A stretch of 64,000 nt of DNA from Pseudomonas brassicacearum. GTDB lineage: Bacteria > Pseudomonadota > Gammaproteobacteria > Pseudomonadales > Pseudomonadaceae. This document shows positions 17,214 through 26,240 of the stretch, piece by piece (position 1 is the stretch's first letter; each line of letters starts with the position of its first letter). A program made the position numbers and the translations under genes. The stretch spans positions 2,728,001 to 2,792,000 of the forward strand of contig NZ_CP045701.2 in the NCBI RefSeq assembly GCF_009601685.2, in the 5' to 3' direction. Below the pieces are notes generated by a model. It made no database searches, was not told the origin of the DNA, and worked only from the letters and a program-made list of their open reading frames with translations.

Positions 17214-17884
17214 GTTTTTTTGACACGTTGCAAGAAGCCACCCAGCAAGAGCGCCAGACCCTGTTCAATCTGCCAATCATCCGTGACGCCCTCGACGGCC
17301 AGGTCAGCCTGGCCAGTTACCGGGGTTTCCTGATCCAGGCGTATTACCACGTGCGCCATACGGTGCCATTGATGATGGCTTGCGGAGCGCGCCTGCCAAC
17401 GCATCTGGAATGGCTGCGCAAGGCGGTGTGCGAATACATCGACGAAGAGTACGGCCATGAACAATGGGTGCTGGATGACATTGCCGTGTGCGGTGGCGAT
17501 AAGGAGGCGGTGCGCAACGGCCAACCTTCGTTGCCCATTGAGCTGATGGTCAGTTACCTCTACGACTTGATCGCCCGAGGCAACCCGGTAGGCCTGTTCG
17601 GCATGGTCAATGTGCTGGAGGGCACCAGTATCGCCCTGGCGACCCATGCCGCCGACAGTATCCGCCAGCGCCTGGAATTGCCGCCTACGGCGTTCAGTTA
17701 CCTCAGCTCCCATGGATCGCTGGACATCGAGCATATGCAGACTTATCGCGGCCTGATGAACCGGCTGGACGATCCGGCGGACCAGGCTGCGGTGATCCAT
17801 GCCTCCAAGGTGGTGTACCGGTTGTACACCGACATGTTCCGGGGCCTGCCGCGCGACGGGGAGCATGAACATGCGCCTGTGTGA
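17210..17884 (+). CDS. Haem-oxygenase-like diiron protein (TenA/PqqC-type annotation), UndA-like ligand pattern
   Basis: 224 residues, all-helical, of the kind often annotated TenA-family transcriptional regulator. It has no DNA-binding motif. Instead it carries a complete set of candidate iron ligands: E80-x-x-H83 (EEYGHEQW), E137 (VLEGTS) and H168-x-x-x-D172-x-x-H175 (HGSLDIEH). This ExxH...E...HxxxDxxH order is that of haem-oxygenase-like diiron oxidases such as the 1-undecene-forming enzyme UndA. An O2-dependent oxidation of a fatty-acyl-derived intermediate is inferred. ATGA overlap with the ligase gene. Confidence 0.82.
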   Translation: MSFFDTLQEATQQERQTLFNLPIIRDALDGQVSLASYRGFLIQAYYHVRHTVPLMMACGARLPTHLEWLRKAVCEYIDEEYGHEQWVLDDIAVCGGDKEAVRNGQPSLPIELMVSYLYDLIARGNPVGLFGMVNVLEGTSIALATHAADSIRQRLELPPTAFSYLSSHGSLDIEHMQTYRGLMNRLDDPADQAAVIHASKVVYRLYTDMFRGLPRDGEHEHAPV

Positions 17885-18680
17885 TGCCCGTGTCGTGCTG
17901 ACTGGCGCCAGCGGCGGAATCGGCCAGGCCATCGCCGCCGCCCTGTGCGCCAGTGGCGCGCGGGTGCTGGCCGTGGCCAGGCATCGCGAAGCCTTGCAGC
18001 CGTTGCTGGAGCAGTATCCGCAGCAATTGAGCTGGGTCGAAGCCGACCTGACCTTGCTCGCCGACCGGCGCAAAGTGCTGGTCGCCGCCGAGGCCCAGGG
18101 CGGCATCAACCTGCTGATCAATGCCGCTGGCGTGAACCATTTCGCCATGCTCGAACAACTCGACGACAGCGAGATCAACGCCATGCTGGCGTTGAACATC
18201 AGCGCGCCGATCTGCCTGACCAAACTGCTCTTGCCGCTGCTCAAGCAGGCTGACAGCGCGATGGTGGTCAACGTCGGTTCGACCTATGGATCGATCGGCT
18301 ACCCGGGCTACGCCAGCTATTGCGCCAGCAAGTTTGCCTTGCGCGGTTTTTCCGAAGCCTTGCGCCGGGAGTTGGCCGATACCCGTGTCGGGGTGCTCTA
18401 TGTAGCGCCCCGGGCCACCCGTACCTCGATGAACAGCCCGGCGGCCGACGCGCTCAACCAGGCCCTGAAGGCCAACGTCGACGACCCGCAAACCGTAGCG
18501 GCGGCGGTGATCCACGCGATCATCGGCGACCGACGCGAACTGTATCTGGGCTGGCCTGAACGCTTTTTTGTCGGCCTCAACAGCCTGCTGCCCAACTTGG
18601 TGGACCGTGGCCTGCGCAAGCAATTGCCGCTGGTGCGCCGCCTCAGTCACAAACCTGAAAACGAGCACCTCAAACCATGA
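17871..18680 (+). CDS. Short-chain dehydrogenase/reductase
   Basis: 269 residues of a classical SDR: the cofactor motif TGASGGIG (11-18), NAAGVN, the catalytic Ser in NVGSTYGSIG, and Tyr-x-x-x-Lys in SYCASK. A C-terminal hydrophobic/basic extension (WPERFFVGLNSLLPNLVDRG) may touch the membrane. Start ATG 17871 has GGGGAG eight bases upstream and lies inside the end of the diiron gene. In context it probably reduces or oxidises a product of the ligase/diiron steps. Confidence 0.9.
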   Translation: MRLCDARVVLTGASGGIGQAIAAALCASGARVLAVARHREALQPLLEQYPQQLSWVEADLTLLADRRKVLVAAEAQGGINLLINAAGVNHFAMLEQLDDSEINAMLALNISAPICLTKLLLPLLKQADSAMVVNVGSTYGSIGYPGYASYCASKFALRGFSEALRRELADTRVGVLYVAPRATRTSMNSPAADALNQALKANVDDPQTVAAAVIHAIIGDRRELYLGWPERFFVGLNSLLPNLVDRGLRKQLPLVRRLSHKPENEHLKP

Positions 18681-19321
18681 AAAAAATCCTCGCTTACCTA
18701 TTGATCGGCACCCTGAGCCAAAGCGTCTGGGCGTTGGAGGCGGCCGACCAGCAACGTCTCAGTGACATCCAGCAGCGTTGGGCCCACATTCAATATGAAT
18801 TGCCCGAAGGCCAGCGTGCCGATGCGTTCGAAAAGCTCGCCGTCCAGGCCTCGGCGTTCAAGCAGGAGCGCCAGTCGGTGGCCGAAGCGTGGATCTGGTC
18901 CGGCATCGTCAACAGCAGTTGGGCCGGCGCCAAGGGTGGGATCGGCGCGCTGGGCAAGGTCAAGGATGCCAAGGGTGACCTGGAAAAAGCCCTGACCCTG
19001 GACCCCAAGGCCCTGCAAGGCTCGGCCTACACCAGCCTCGGCGCACTCTACGACCGAGTGCCGGGCTGGCCCCTGGGATTCGGCGACTCGGACAAGGCCG
19101 AGCAATTGCTCCAGCAGGCTTTGCAACTCAACCCCAACGGCATCGACAGCCTGTACTTTTGGGGCGATCACCTCTACCGTCAAAAGCGCTATGGCGAAGC
19201 CAAGGCAGCGCTTCAAAAAGCCTTGCAGGCAGCACCGCGGCCGGGTCGAGAAACGGCCGATGCCGGGCGCCGCAAGGAGATCGACGCTTTACTGGTGAAT
19301 GTGAACAAGCAACTGAACTGA
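18677..19321 (+). CDS. Exported TPR-repeat protein
   Basis: 214 residues with a clear Sec signal peptide (MKKILAYLLIGTLSQSVWA, cleavage near residue 19). The mature helical protein contains two TPR-like repeats (DLEKALTLDPKALQGSAYTS and QALQLNPNGIDSLYFWGDHL). TPR proteins are scaffolds; in the periplasm it could bind the sensor kinase or a product exporter. It overlaps the SDR gene by 4 bp. No enzymatic motif is visible. Confidence 0.85.
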   Translation: MKKILAYLLIGTLSQSVWALEAADQQRLSDIQQRWAHIQYELPEGQRADAFEKLAVQASAFKQERQSVAEAWIWSGIVNSSWAGAKGGIGALGKVKDAKGDLEKALTLDPKALQGSAYTSLGALYDRVPGWPLGFGDSDKAEQLLQQALQLNPNGIDSLYFWGDHLYRQKRYGEAKAALQKALQAAPRPGRETADAGRRKEIDALLVNVNKQLN

Positions 19322-19332
19322 CAGGAGCGTAT

Positions 19333-19995
19333 GTGCGTTTATTACTGATCGAGGATGACGTGGCCTTGGGCGAAGGCATCCATCAGGCCCTGAGTCGCGA
19401 AGGCTATACCGTCGACTGGGTGCAGGACGGCAGCAGCGCCTTGCATTCATTGCTCAGTGAAGCCTTCGACCTGGCGGTGCTCGACCTGGGCCTGCCACGC
19501 ATGGATGGCCTGCAAGTATTGCGGCGCTTGCGTGACAGTGGTTCCAACCTGCCGGTGCTGATCCTCACGGCCCGGGATGCCACCGAGGATCGCATTGCCG
19601 GGTTGGACGCCGGAGCCGATGACTATCTGATCAAACCGTTCGACCTGGCAGAACTCAAGGCCCGGCTCAGGGCCTTGTTGCGCCGCAGCGCCGGCCGCGC
19701 CCAAGCGTTGATCGAACATGCCGGCATCAGCCTGAATCCCGGCACCCAGCAAGTCAGCTACCAAGGCAAGCCGGTGGCCCTGACGCCCAAGGAATATCAG
19801 CTGCTCCATGAACTGCTCTCGCCACCGGGCCGTGTCATGACCCGCGATCATCTGATGCAGTTGCTCTATGGCTGGAGCGAGGAGGCCGAGAGCAACACCC
19901 TGGAAGTGCACATCCATCACCTGCGCAAGAAATTCTCCACGGACCTGATCCGTACCATCCGCGGTGTCGGTTACCTGGTGGAGGAGCGCCGATGA
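19333..19995 (+). CDS. OmpR/PmrA-type response regulator
   Basis: About 220 residues, starting at GTG 19333 after AGGAG. The receiver has RLLLIEDDVALGEGI, the phospho-acceptor Asp in AVLDLGLPRMDG and the Lys in DDYLIKPFDL. The C-terminal winged helix has LTPKEYQLLHELL and EVHIHHLRKKF. This is a QseB/PmrA-like regulator and its cognate kinase follows with a 4-bp overlap. Its position at the end of the biosynthetic operon suggests it senses and regulates that pathway. Confidence 0.92.
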   Translation: MRLLLIEDDVALGEGIHQALSREGYTVDWVQDGSSALHSLLSEAFDLAVLDLGLPRMDGLQVLRRLRDSGSNLPVLILTARDATEDRIAGLDAGADDYLIKPFDLAELKARLRALLRRSAGRAQALIEHAGISLNPGTQQVSYQGKPVALTPKEYQLLHELLSPPGRVMTRDHLMQLLYGWSEEAESNTLEVHIHHLRKKFSTDLIRTIRGVGYLVEERR

Positions 19996-21359
19996 GTTCG
20001 ATCCGGCGCCGCACCCTCACGTTGATTCTCGGCCTGCTGTTCCTTGGCCTGTTGATCATCACCGTCTTCAACCTGCATGACAGCAACCACGAAATCGCCG
20101 AGGTCTACGATGCCCAGTTGGCGCAGAATGCCCGGCTGCTGCAGGGCGTGATGCGCATGCCGATGGCGAGCAAGGAGCACGCCGAGTTGTACCAGGCGTT
20201 CAATTCGGCATTGGGGCAGGCGGTGCCTAAAGTTGACGGTCATCCCTATGAAAGCAAGATCGCTTTCCAGGTCTGGAACTCCCAAGGTTCGGTGCTGGTT
20301 CATACGTCCAGCGCACCGTCGTTCACCTCACCGCCTGGCGCACCGGGCTTCAGTGACATCGTGGACCGGAACAACCGTAAGTGGCGGGCGTTCGTCCTGG
20401 ACGATGCGCAATACGGCTTGAAGATCTGGGTAGGCGAGCGCGACGACGTGCGTGCCGACCTGGTCGATCGCATTGTTCGCCACACCGTCGTGCCGAACCT
20501 GATCGGCAGCGTGGTGCTTGCCGTGGTGATCTGGTTGGCCATCGGCTGGGGGCTCAAGCCTCTGGTCGATATGGCGGCAAAGTTGCGGGCCAGGCATCCC
20601 GGCTCACTTGAACCCCTGCAAATGATGCCGCTCCCTACGGAGCTTGAGCCCATGCAGGCGGCGCTCAACCGCGTATTGGCGCAAATCCAGGAGGTGATGG
20701 GCCGTGAGCGGCGCTTCATCGCCGACGCCGCCCATGAAATGCGTACGCCCTTGGCCGTGCTGCGGGTGCATGCACAGAACCTGATGGAGGCGGGGAGCGA
20801 GCAAAGCCGTCGCGAGTCCCTGGAACACCTGATCGCTGGCGTCGATCGCACCACGCGTCTGGTCAATCAACTGCTCACCATGGCGCGGGTCGAACCGCAG
20901 GCAGGTGTTCCGACACCGGCAGTCATAGATTTGCCCGCCACGGTTCGTGCCAGCCTGGTTCAACTGACGCCCTGGTTGTTGAGCAAGGGACTCGAGCCGG
21001 TGCTGGATGTCAGCGATGACATCGGCCCGGTTCGAATCGACCCGGTGGCCATCGACATCGCCTTGAACAACCTGGTGACCAACGCGGCCAATTTTTCTCC
21101 GGCCAACGGCACGATCACCGTACGACTGGTCAGGAAGGACGATCACTACGAGTTGTCAGTCGAAGACCAGGGGCCAGGTATCGACGAGGCCGAGCGGGAG
21201 CGGCTCTTCGAGCGGTTCTACAGTCGCGGCAACGACCAGGGGGCGGGGTTGGGGCTGACGATCGTGCGCACCATCGCGGCTCGTCTGGGGGGGCGCATAC
21301 GCTTGGAAAATCGTGCCGAGGGCGGGCTGTGCGCGACCTTGGAAATAGGGCGCTTCTAG
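19992..21359 (+). CDS. QseC/PmrB-type sensor histidine kinase
   Basis: 455 residues: membrane helix at about 8-27, a periplasmic domain of about 140 residues (2CSK-N type by general look), a second helix near 165-187, HisKA with FIADAAHEMRTPLAVL, and a HATPase with NLVTNAANFS, DQGPGI and GAGLGLTIV. It should phosphorylate the regulator encoded immediately upstream. The periplasmic domain could read the product made by the same operon, or act with the exported TPR protein. It converges with the monooxygenase gene. Confidence 0.92.
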   Translation: MSSIRRRTLTLILGLLFLGLLIITVFNLHDSNHEIAEVYDAQLAQNARLLQGVMRMPMASKEHAELYQAFNSALGQAVPKVDGHPYESKIAFQVWNSQGSVLVHTSSAPSFTSPPGAPGFSDIVDRNNRKWRAFVLDDAQYGLKIWVGERDDVRADLVDRIVRHTVVPNLIGSVVLAVVIWLAIGWGLKPLVDMAAKLRARHPGSLEPLQMMPLPTELEPMQAALNRVLAQIQEVMGRERRFIADAAHEMRTPLAVLRVHAQNLMEAGSEQSRRESLEHLIAGVDRTTRLVNQLLTMARVEPQAGVPTPAVIDLPATVRASLVQLTPWLLSKGLEPVLDVSDDIGPVRIDPVAIDIALNNLVTNAANFSPANGTITVRLVRKDDHYELSVEDQGPGIDEAERERLFERFYSRGNDQGAGLGLTIVRTIAARLGGRIRLENRAEGGLCATLEIGRF

Positions 21360-21404
21360 GCGATTCTTCGGCGCCATGACAGGTTGCCGACCTCATCGGG
21401 TGGT

Positions 21405-22496
21405 TCAAGCGGGCGCGTCGCCCCTGGGTTGTTCGGCGAGAAAGTCGACGATCTCGCCGACCGTGCTGCGAGCGGTACGTGTAACGCCGATCAGGGTGGC
21501 GGAAGCCGAACCCGTCCACTCGCCGTAGCCGACCAGCCACAGCCTGGGCTCTTGTGTCGAGCGGGTGCCCTCGACCGCCACGCGACCTTCGTTGTTGAGC
21601 ACCCCCAGCGCATCAAGGTGCTGCAGGGCAGGCCTGAAGCCGGTGCACCAGATCACCACGTCCACCGCCGATTCGCGGCCGTCGGCCCAGATCACACCGT
21701 TGCGGCTAAAGCGCACGAATGGCCTGACCGACTGCAGGGCGTTGCGTTCACGGGCCTCGACCACCGACGGCACCATGACGATGTCACCCAAGCCTCCCAC
21801 GGGTTGGTCGATGACGCGACCTTCCTGCTGGGCCTTCCAGCGCTCGGTTGCACGCTCGAACAACACCCGTCCATCCACTTCGTCGGGAAGGAACAGCGGC
21901 TCGACGGGAGTGACCCAAGTGGTCTCGGCGATTTTCGACACCTCGGCCAGAATCTGCGCCCCTGAATTACCGCCACCCACCACCAGGACTTTCTTGCCGG
22001 CGAAAGGGGACGCCTCGACATAGTCCGCCGAATGCACCTGCTGGCCGGCGAACAAGGCCGCATCAGGGTAGTGAGGGATGTAGGGGTTGCTCCACGTGCC
22101 CGTTGCACTGACCACGACCCGGGCGTCCCATTGCCTGTCCGGGGAATGTACGCGCAAACCCTTTGCTGTGCGTTCCACACGCGTGACTTGTACCGGCCGT
22201 ACCACGGGCAATCCATAGCGCTGTTCATACTGCGTGAGGTAGTCGATCACATGGTCTCGTGACGGATTGCCATCCTGTGTGGGGGGCATCATCCAGCCGG
22301 GGATCGAACTCCAGGTCGCCGGGGAAAAGAGTCGTAGCGAGTTCCAGCCGTGGCGCCAGGCACCACCGGGTTCTGCCTGGGCGTCGAGAAGGACGAACGA
22401 CAGAGGCGTGCGTCGCAGGAAATAGGCCACCGCCAAGGCTGCTTGGCCCCCACCGACGATGACAACGTCAAATGTCTCGGGCTGTGAGCAGGGCAT
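21405..22496 (-). CDS. Flavin-containing monooxygenase, ArsO-like
   Basis: 363 residues of an NAD(P)/FAD-dependent class B-type monooxygenase. The FAD motif is [19 protein letters not shown], then [17 protein letters not shown]. The NAD(P) motif is [18 protein letters not shown], followed by TWVTP and the late [12 protein letters not shown]. The sequence resembles ArsO, a flavin monooxygenase encoded in some arsenic operons, but no arsenic gene is nearby. It is the last gene of the sulfide operon and may oxygenate a sulfur compound. Start 22496 has AAGGA upstream; a 95-bp gap precedes it. Confidence 0.87.
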   Translation of the reverse strand: MPCSQPETFDVVIVGGGQAALAVAYFLRRTPLSFVLLDAQAEPGGAWRHGWNSLRLFSPATWSSIPGWMMPPTQDGNPSRDHVIDYLTQYEQRYGLPVVRPVQVTRVERTAKGLRVHSPDRQWDARVVVSATGTWSNPYIPHYPDAALFAGQQVHSADYVEASPFAGKKVLVVGGGNSGAQILAEVSKIAETTWVTPVEPLFLPDEVDGRVLFERATERWKAQQEGRVIDQPVGGLGDIVMVPSVVEARERNALQSVRPFVRFSRNGVIWADGRESAVDVVIWCTGFRPALQHLDALGVLNNEGRVAVEGTRSTQEPRLWLVGYGEWTGSASATLIGVTRTARSTVGEIVDFLAEQPRGDAPA

Positions 22497-22591
22497 GGCG
22501 GCGAATCCTTCGGTTGAGGGAGCCAGTTGCAAGGCTCCAAGAGGGGCTTGCAAGGTCAATGGCCGTTCCAGGAGAAAGGCCGCTGTGCGCC

Positions 22592-22780
22592 TCAGCAACG
22601 TTTGCAGGTCTTGATGCCCAGCAACGAATAGAGCGGGCAGAAGCGAAAGATACCCGTGGCCAGTGGCACCAGGCCAATCCAGCCCCACGCGCCGATCAAG
22701 CCCGTCAGGCTCAGGATGATGAGGACAAGCCCCACGGCAATACGTGCGCCCCGGTCAATGGTTCCAATGTTAGCTTTCAT
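22592..22780 (-). CDS. DUF2892 (YgaP transmembrane-like) inner-membrane protein
   Basis: 62 residues with the DUF2892 pattern: [18 protein letters not shown], a membrane pair with a [14 protein letters not shown] turn, and a C-terminal [13 protein letters not shown] with conserved cysteines. In YgaP this module is the membrane anchor of a rhodanese. Stand-alone copies are common in sulfide and persulfide operons. The start follows GGGAGAG; it lies 13 bp after the YeeE/YedE gene. Confidence 0.88.
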   Translation of the reverse strand: MKANIGTIDRGARIAVGLVLIILSLTGLIGAWGWIGLVPLATGIFRFCPLYSLLGIKTCKRC

Positions 22781-22793
22781 GGCACTCTCCCGA

Positions 22794-23213
22794 TCAATGA
22801 ACGCGCCGGGTTTCCAGCGCGGTGAACAGCAACATGCCCGCCAACATGGCCAGCATGAACACAACGGCTTGCCAGTGTCCGGTCAGCAGGATGGCCACGG
22901 CGGGGCCAGGGCAGATGCCGGCGATGCCCCAGCCGATGCCGAACACCAGGCTGCCGCCAATCAGGCGTGGGTCCAGTTCTCGCTTGACCGGCAACTGCAT
23001 GGGGCTGCCCAGCAGCGAATGAGTCTGTTGTCGCGCCCAGGCCAGCGGGACAATGGCGGTGCCAATCGCCCCGATCATCACCAGCGCCAGGGACGGGTCC
23101 CAAGTGCCGGCCAGATCCAGAAAACCCAACACCTTTTTCGGGTTGGCCATGCCTGCCAGGAGCAGCCCGAAGCCAAAGAGCAAGCCCGCGATGAATGCCG
23201 TCAGTTTGCGCAT
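22794..23213 (-). CDS. YeeE/YedE-type (DUF6691) half-transporter subunit 2
   Basis: 139 residues, four hydrophobic segments. Motifs typical of the sulfur-transport pair are LLLAGMANPKKVLGFLDL and GWGIAGICPGPAVA, the latter with the conserved Cys and Pro. The paired small YeeE/YedE proteins together equal one full YeeE, a thiosulfate-type importer fold. It starts 2 bp after the stop of the partner gene. Probable role: uptake of a sulfur species or part of a sulfane relay in the inner membrane. Confidence 0.88.
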   Translation of the reverse strand: MRKLTAFIAGLLFGFGLLLAGMANPKKVLGFLDLAGTWDPSLALVMIGAIGTAIVPLAWARQQTHSLLGSPMQLPVKRELDPRLIGGSLVFGIGWGIAGICPGPAVAILLTGHWQAVVFMLAMLAGMLLFTALETRRVH

Positions 23214-23215
23214 GT

Positions 23216-23650
23216 TCAAACCCCCATCACGTGACGCAGGACAAATACCGTGGCGAAACCGCTGAGCATGAAACACGCGGTGGCGACCATCGAACGCGGT
23301 GAAAGGCGTGACAGGCCGCACACGCCATGGCCACTGGTGCAGCCTGAACCGTAACGAGTGCCGACACCCACCAACAGGCCGGCGACAGTGAGGCCGAACC
23401 AGCCGTTCTGGAACTCGATGGGCGGCAAGGTCGCAAACACGCCCCATACCAGCGGCGCGACGAGCAGGCCCAGGAGAAACAGGGCCTTTTCGCCCAGGCC
23501 TTCGCTGCCCCGCTGCAGCAGGCTGCCGATCAGCCCGCTGATGCCGGCGATCCGGCCGTTGGCGACCACGAACAGGCTGGCCGCCAGGCCAATCAACATG
23601 CCGCCGGCCAGGGATGACCACGGCGTAAAGTTGAGCCAGTCAAGATTCAT
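23216..23650 (-). CDS. YeeE/YedE-type half-transporter subunit 1
   Basis: 144 residues, membrane protein with [16 protein letters not shown] and the family signature [18 protein letters not shown] with its two conserved cysteines. It pairs with the next gene to form a heteromeric sulfur transporter of the PmpAB/YeeE type. The ATG follows GGAGA. Transport direction and substrate are not shown by sequence alone, but the operon context points to thiosulfate or another sulfane sulfur. Confidence 0.88.
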   Translation of the reverse strand: MNLDWLNFTPWSSLAGGMLIGLAASLFVVANGRIAGISGLIGSLLQRGSEGLGEKALFLLGLLVAPLVWGVFATLPPIEFQNGWFGLTVAGLLVGVGTRYGSGCTSGHGVCGLSRLSPRSMVATACFMLSGFATVFVLRHVMGV

Positions 23651-23693
23651 CAGCGTTCTCCAATGCACAATCGTTGATATTGCACCAGGCGAT

Positions 23694-24497
23694 TCAACCC
23701 AGGGCTTTTACCAGCAGCGCGACCGCTACCAGCGTGGACACAAGGGCGAAGCCTCTTTGCAGGTAGGGTTCCGGCAACCTCGCAGCGACCAGGCGCCCGC
23801 CGAGCATGCCGACGATGGCCCCCATGGAAAAGGGTAGCGCTATTGGCCATTGCAGGTGGCCCATCGCCGAACTCGCCAGCACCCCTGACATGGAAACCAA
23901 AGCGATGACGGTCAGCGACGTGGCGAGCACAGACTGCGTGGTCAAATTGGTGTACCGCTGGAGCGCCGGAACCATGACGAAACCGCCACCCACACCGAGC
24001 AGCCCGGAAAGCACCCCGGCGATCATGCCCGACGCCGTGAGCGCCCATGCGCAAGGTCCGGTCCAGTTCAGCTTGCCGCGATTTTCGTCCAGGACACAGG
24101 GCGGCGGTTTGCGCGTGGCGGATGCCTTGGCCCCGACGCGAGCGGGCAGTGATTTTTGCAAGGCCCGGAATGCCACGTATATCAGCAACAAGGCAAACAG
24201 GATCGTCAACGGACGGTTGGGCGTGCGCTGCGCCAACCAAAGGCCCAGCGGTGAGCAGATGACCCCCGCACTGGCCGTCAACAGTGCAGCCTTGTAGCGC
24301 ACGATGCCGTTGCGCAGGCCCATCACGGCGCCCAGGGTGGCGGCCAGGCCCACTGCCAGCAAACCGATGGGCCCCGCTTCGGCCATGCTCAAGCCCACGC
24401 CAAAAACCAGGAACGGGACGGCGAGTATGCCGCCGCCGGCCCCGGTCAGCGCCAGGATCACGCCTACCGCAAAACCCAGTACCAGGACTGCAATCAT
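23694..24497 (-). CDS. TauE/SafE-family sulfite exporter-like permease
   Basis: 267 residues with the two-repeat TauE/SafE membrane fold (LALTGAGGGILAVPFLVFG in repeat one, GLLGVGGGFVMVPAL in repeat two). TauE-type permeases export sulfite or related anions. Persulfide dioxygenase encoded in the same operon makes sulfite, so export of that product is a coherent function. The start 24497 follows GGAGACC. It lies 28 bp after the SQR fusion gene. Confidence 0.88.
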   Translation of the reverse strand: MIAVLVLGFAVGVILALTGAGGGILAVPFLVFGVGLSMAEAGPIGLLAVGLAATLGAVMGLRNGIVRYKAALLTASAGVICSPLGLWLAQRTPNRPLTILFALLLIYVAFRALQKSLPARVGAKASATRKPPPCVLDENRGKLNWTGPCAWALTASGMIAGVLSGLLGVGGGFVMVPALQRYTNLTTQSVLATSLTVIALVSMSGVLASSAMGHLQWPIALPFSMGAIVGMLGGRLVAARLPEPYLQRGFALVSTLVAVALLVKALG

Positions 24498-24525
24498 CTC
24501 GGTCTCCTGGAGCAGAGGTTTGATT

Positions 24526-26196
24526 TCATAGGTCCGCCAGTTCAGGTTTCGCCAGCCACTCACGGCCCTTGAGCATGGCTTTCCAATACAGCGGCGGAAG
24601 AATTCGCTCTTTAAGTAGCCAGGCGAGTCTCGAAGGCCGAGTACCGTCGATCAGCCAGGACGGGAAGCTGGGGGCAAGCTTGCCGCCGTAGGTAAATTCA
24701 GCGAGCACGACCTTGCCTCGTTCCACGGTCAGCGGGCAGGAACCGTAGCCGTCATAATGGGCGCTGCCCTTGGCCTTGCCCATGGCCGCCAGCACATTAT
24801 GGGCGACCACGGGCGCCTGCTTGCGCGCCGCCGCTGCGGTTTTTGCGTTGCTGGTATTGGTTGCATCGCCCAGTGCGTGAATATTCGCCCAGGTTTTATG
24901 CCGCAAGCTGTCGGGATCGACATCGATCCAGCCCGCCCCATCGGCCAGAGGGCTTACGCGGATAAAATCCGGCGCAACCTGAGGGGGTACCACATGCAGC
25001 AGGTCGAAGTCGTGCGTCACCAGGTGAGTACTGCCATCGGCCTTGACGCACCTGAAGGTCGCCGTTTGTGCCGGTCCATCGACCGACGTCAGCGTACTGC
25101 CGAAATTCAGGTCGATCCCATAGGCACGGACATATTCCATCAGGGCCGGCACGTAGTCGGGGACGCCGAACAGGACGGCCCCGGCGCTGCAGAAGTCGAT
25201 CTCGATATCGCCGAGTACGCCTTGGCGTTTCCAGTGGTCGGCGCACAGGTACATCGCTTTTTGAGGGGCCCCGGCGCATTTGATCGGCATGGGGGGCTGC
25301 GTGAAAATGGCCCGGCCACTGCGCAGTTGCTGCACCTGTTCCCAGGTGTAGGGGGCCAGGTGGTACAGATAGTTCGAGGTGACGCCGTTGCGCCCCAATG
25401 TCTGCGGCAAACCTTCAATGGCATGCCAATCCAGTTTCAGGCCCGGGCATACGATCAACTGCTCGTAGCGGACCACGCGGCACCCATCGAGAATGATGGC
25501 GTCGTTTTCAGGTTCGAAAGCCGCGACAGCCGCTTTGATCCAGTGCACGCCCCGGGGAATGGTCGCACCCATCGTGTGGGCGGTTTGTTGTGCCTCGAAC
25601 ACGCCACCGCCGACGAGGGTCCAGCCGGGCTGGTAATAATGCACATCCGCTGGATCGATGATGGCGATGTCCAGGCCTGGCTCGCGGGCCAACAGGCTCG
25701 AGGCTGTGGCGATGCCCGCCGCGCCGCCGCCGACAATCACCACTGAATGTCGGGCCTCGGCCACGCCAACAGGCGTACGTCCCTCGTTGGCAATTCTGCG
25801 AATGACGCCTTTCATGTCGAAACCGGCTTTCCTGGCGGCTTCGACAATCTGCGGCAAGGGCTGCTGGCCGGCCTGGGACAGTGCCCACATCGTCGTCGAG
25901 CGCATGCCGGAGCGGCAATACGCCAACACTGGCTTGGGCAAGGACTCGAGCAATTTGCCGAAGGCAACGCCCTGCTCATCGGTCACCTTGCCGGACTCTG
26001 CGGCAAGGTAGTGCGCCTCGATACCCATCGCTTGTGCCGCGCGCTGGATGTCGGCAAACAAAGGTTGATCGCTGCCTTCACCATCAGGACGGTTGCAGAT
26101 GATGGCGCGAAAGCCGCTGGTTTTGATCTCACTCATTTGGTCGGGTTGAATCTGCCCCGAGATCGAGAGGCCGGACGCAAGGTGGTGGATGTCCAT
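24526..26196 (-). CDS. DUF442 (protein tyrosine phosphatase-like) fused to sulfide:quinone oxidoreductase
   Basis: 556 residues. The first 110 form a DUF442/TIGR01244 domain with the loop CRSGMRS (Cys94), a phosphatase-like or sulfurtransferase-like active site. From about residue 148 the protein is an FAD disulfide oxidoreductase of the SQR group (VVIVGGGAAGIATA; cysteines in IVCPGLKLDW and PIKCAGAPQK). The SQR part should oxidise sulfide to persulfide, passing electrons to quinone; the fused domain may accept or release the sulfane sulfur. Second gene of the operon, 44 bp after the persulfide dioxygenase gene. Confidence 0.9.
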   Translation of the reverse strand: MDIHHLASGLSISGQIQPDQMSEIKTSGFRAIICNRPDGEGSDQPLFADIQRAAQAMGIEAHYLAAESGKVTDEQGVAFGKLLESLPKPVLAYCRSGMRSTTMWALSQAGQQPLPQIVEAARKAGFDMKGVIRRIANEGRTPVGVAEARHSVVIVGGGAAGIATASSLLAREPGLDIAIIDPADVHYYQPGWTLVGGGVFEAQQTAHTMGATIPRGVHWIKAAVAAFEPENDAIILDGCRVVRYEQLIVCPGLKLDWHAIEGLPQTLGRNGVTSNYLYHLAPYTWEQVQQLRSGRAIFTQPPMPIKCAGAPQKAMYLCADHWKRQGVLGDIEIDFCSAGAVLFGVPDYVPALMEYVRAYGIDLNFGSTLTSVDGPAQTATFRCVKADGSTHLVTHDFDLLHVVPPQVAPDFIRVSPLADGAGWIDVDPDSLRHKTWANIHALGDATNTSNAKTAAAARKQAPVVAHNVLAAMGKAKGSAHYDGYGSCPLTVERGKVVLAEFTYGGKLAPSFPSWLIDGTRPSRLAWLLKERILPPLYWKAMLKGREWLAKPELADL

Positions 26197-26240
26197 GAAT
26201 GTCTCCGTGATGACGGTTTTTCTTATAGGGGGGCGGGTCT

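Noticed and set aside
17210..17884. Identification as UndA itself
   Set aside because: The ligand pattern matches but the overall sequence is not close to UndA as I remember it, so only the fold and metal site are claimed.
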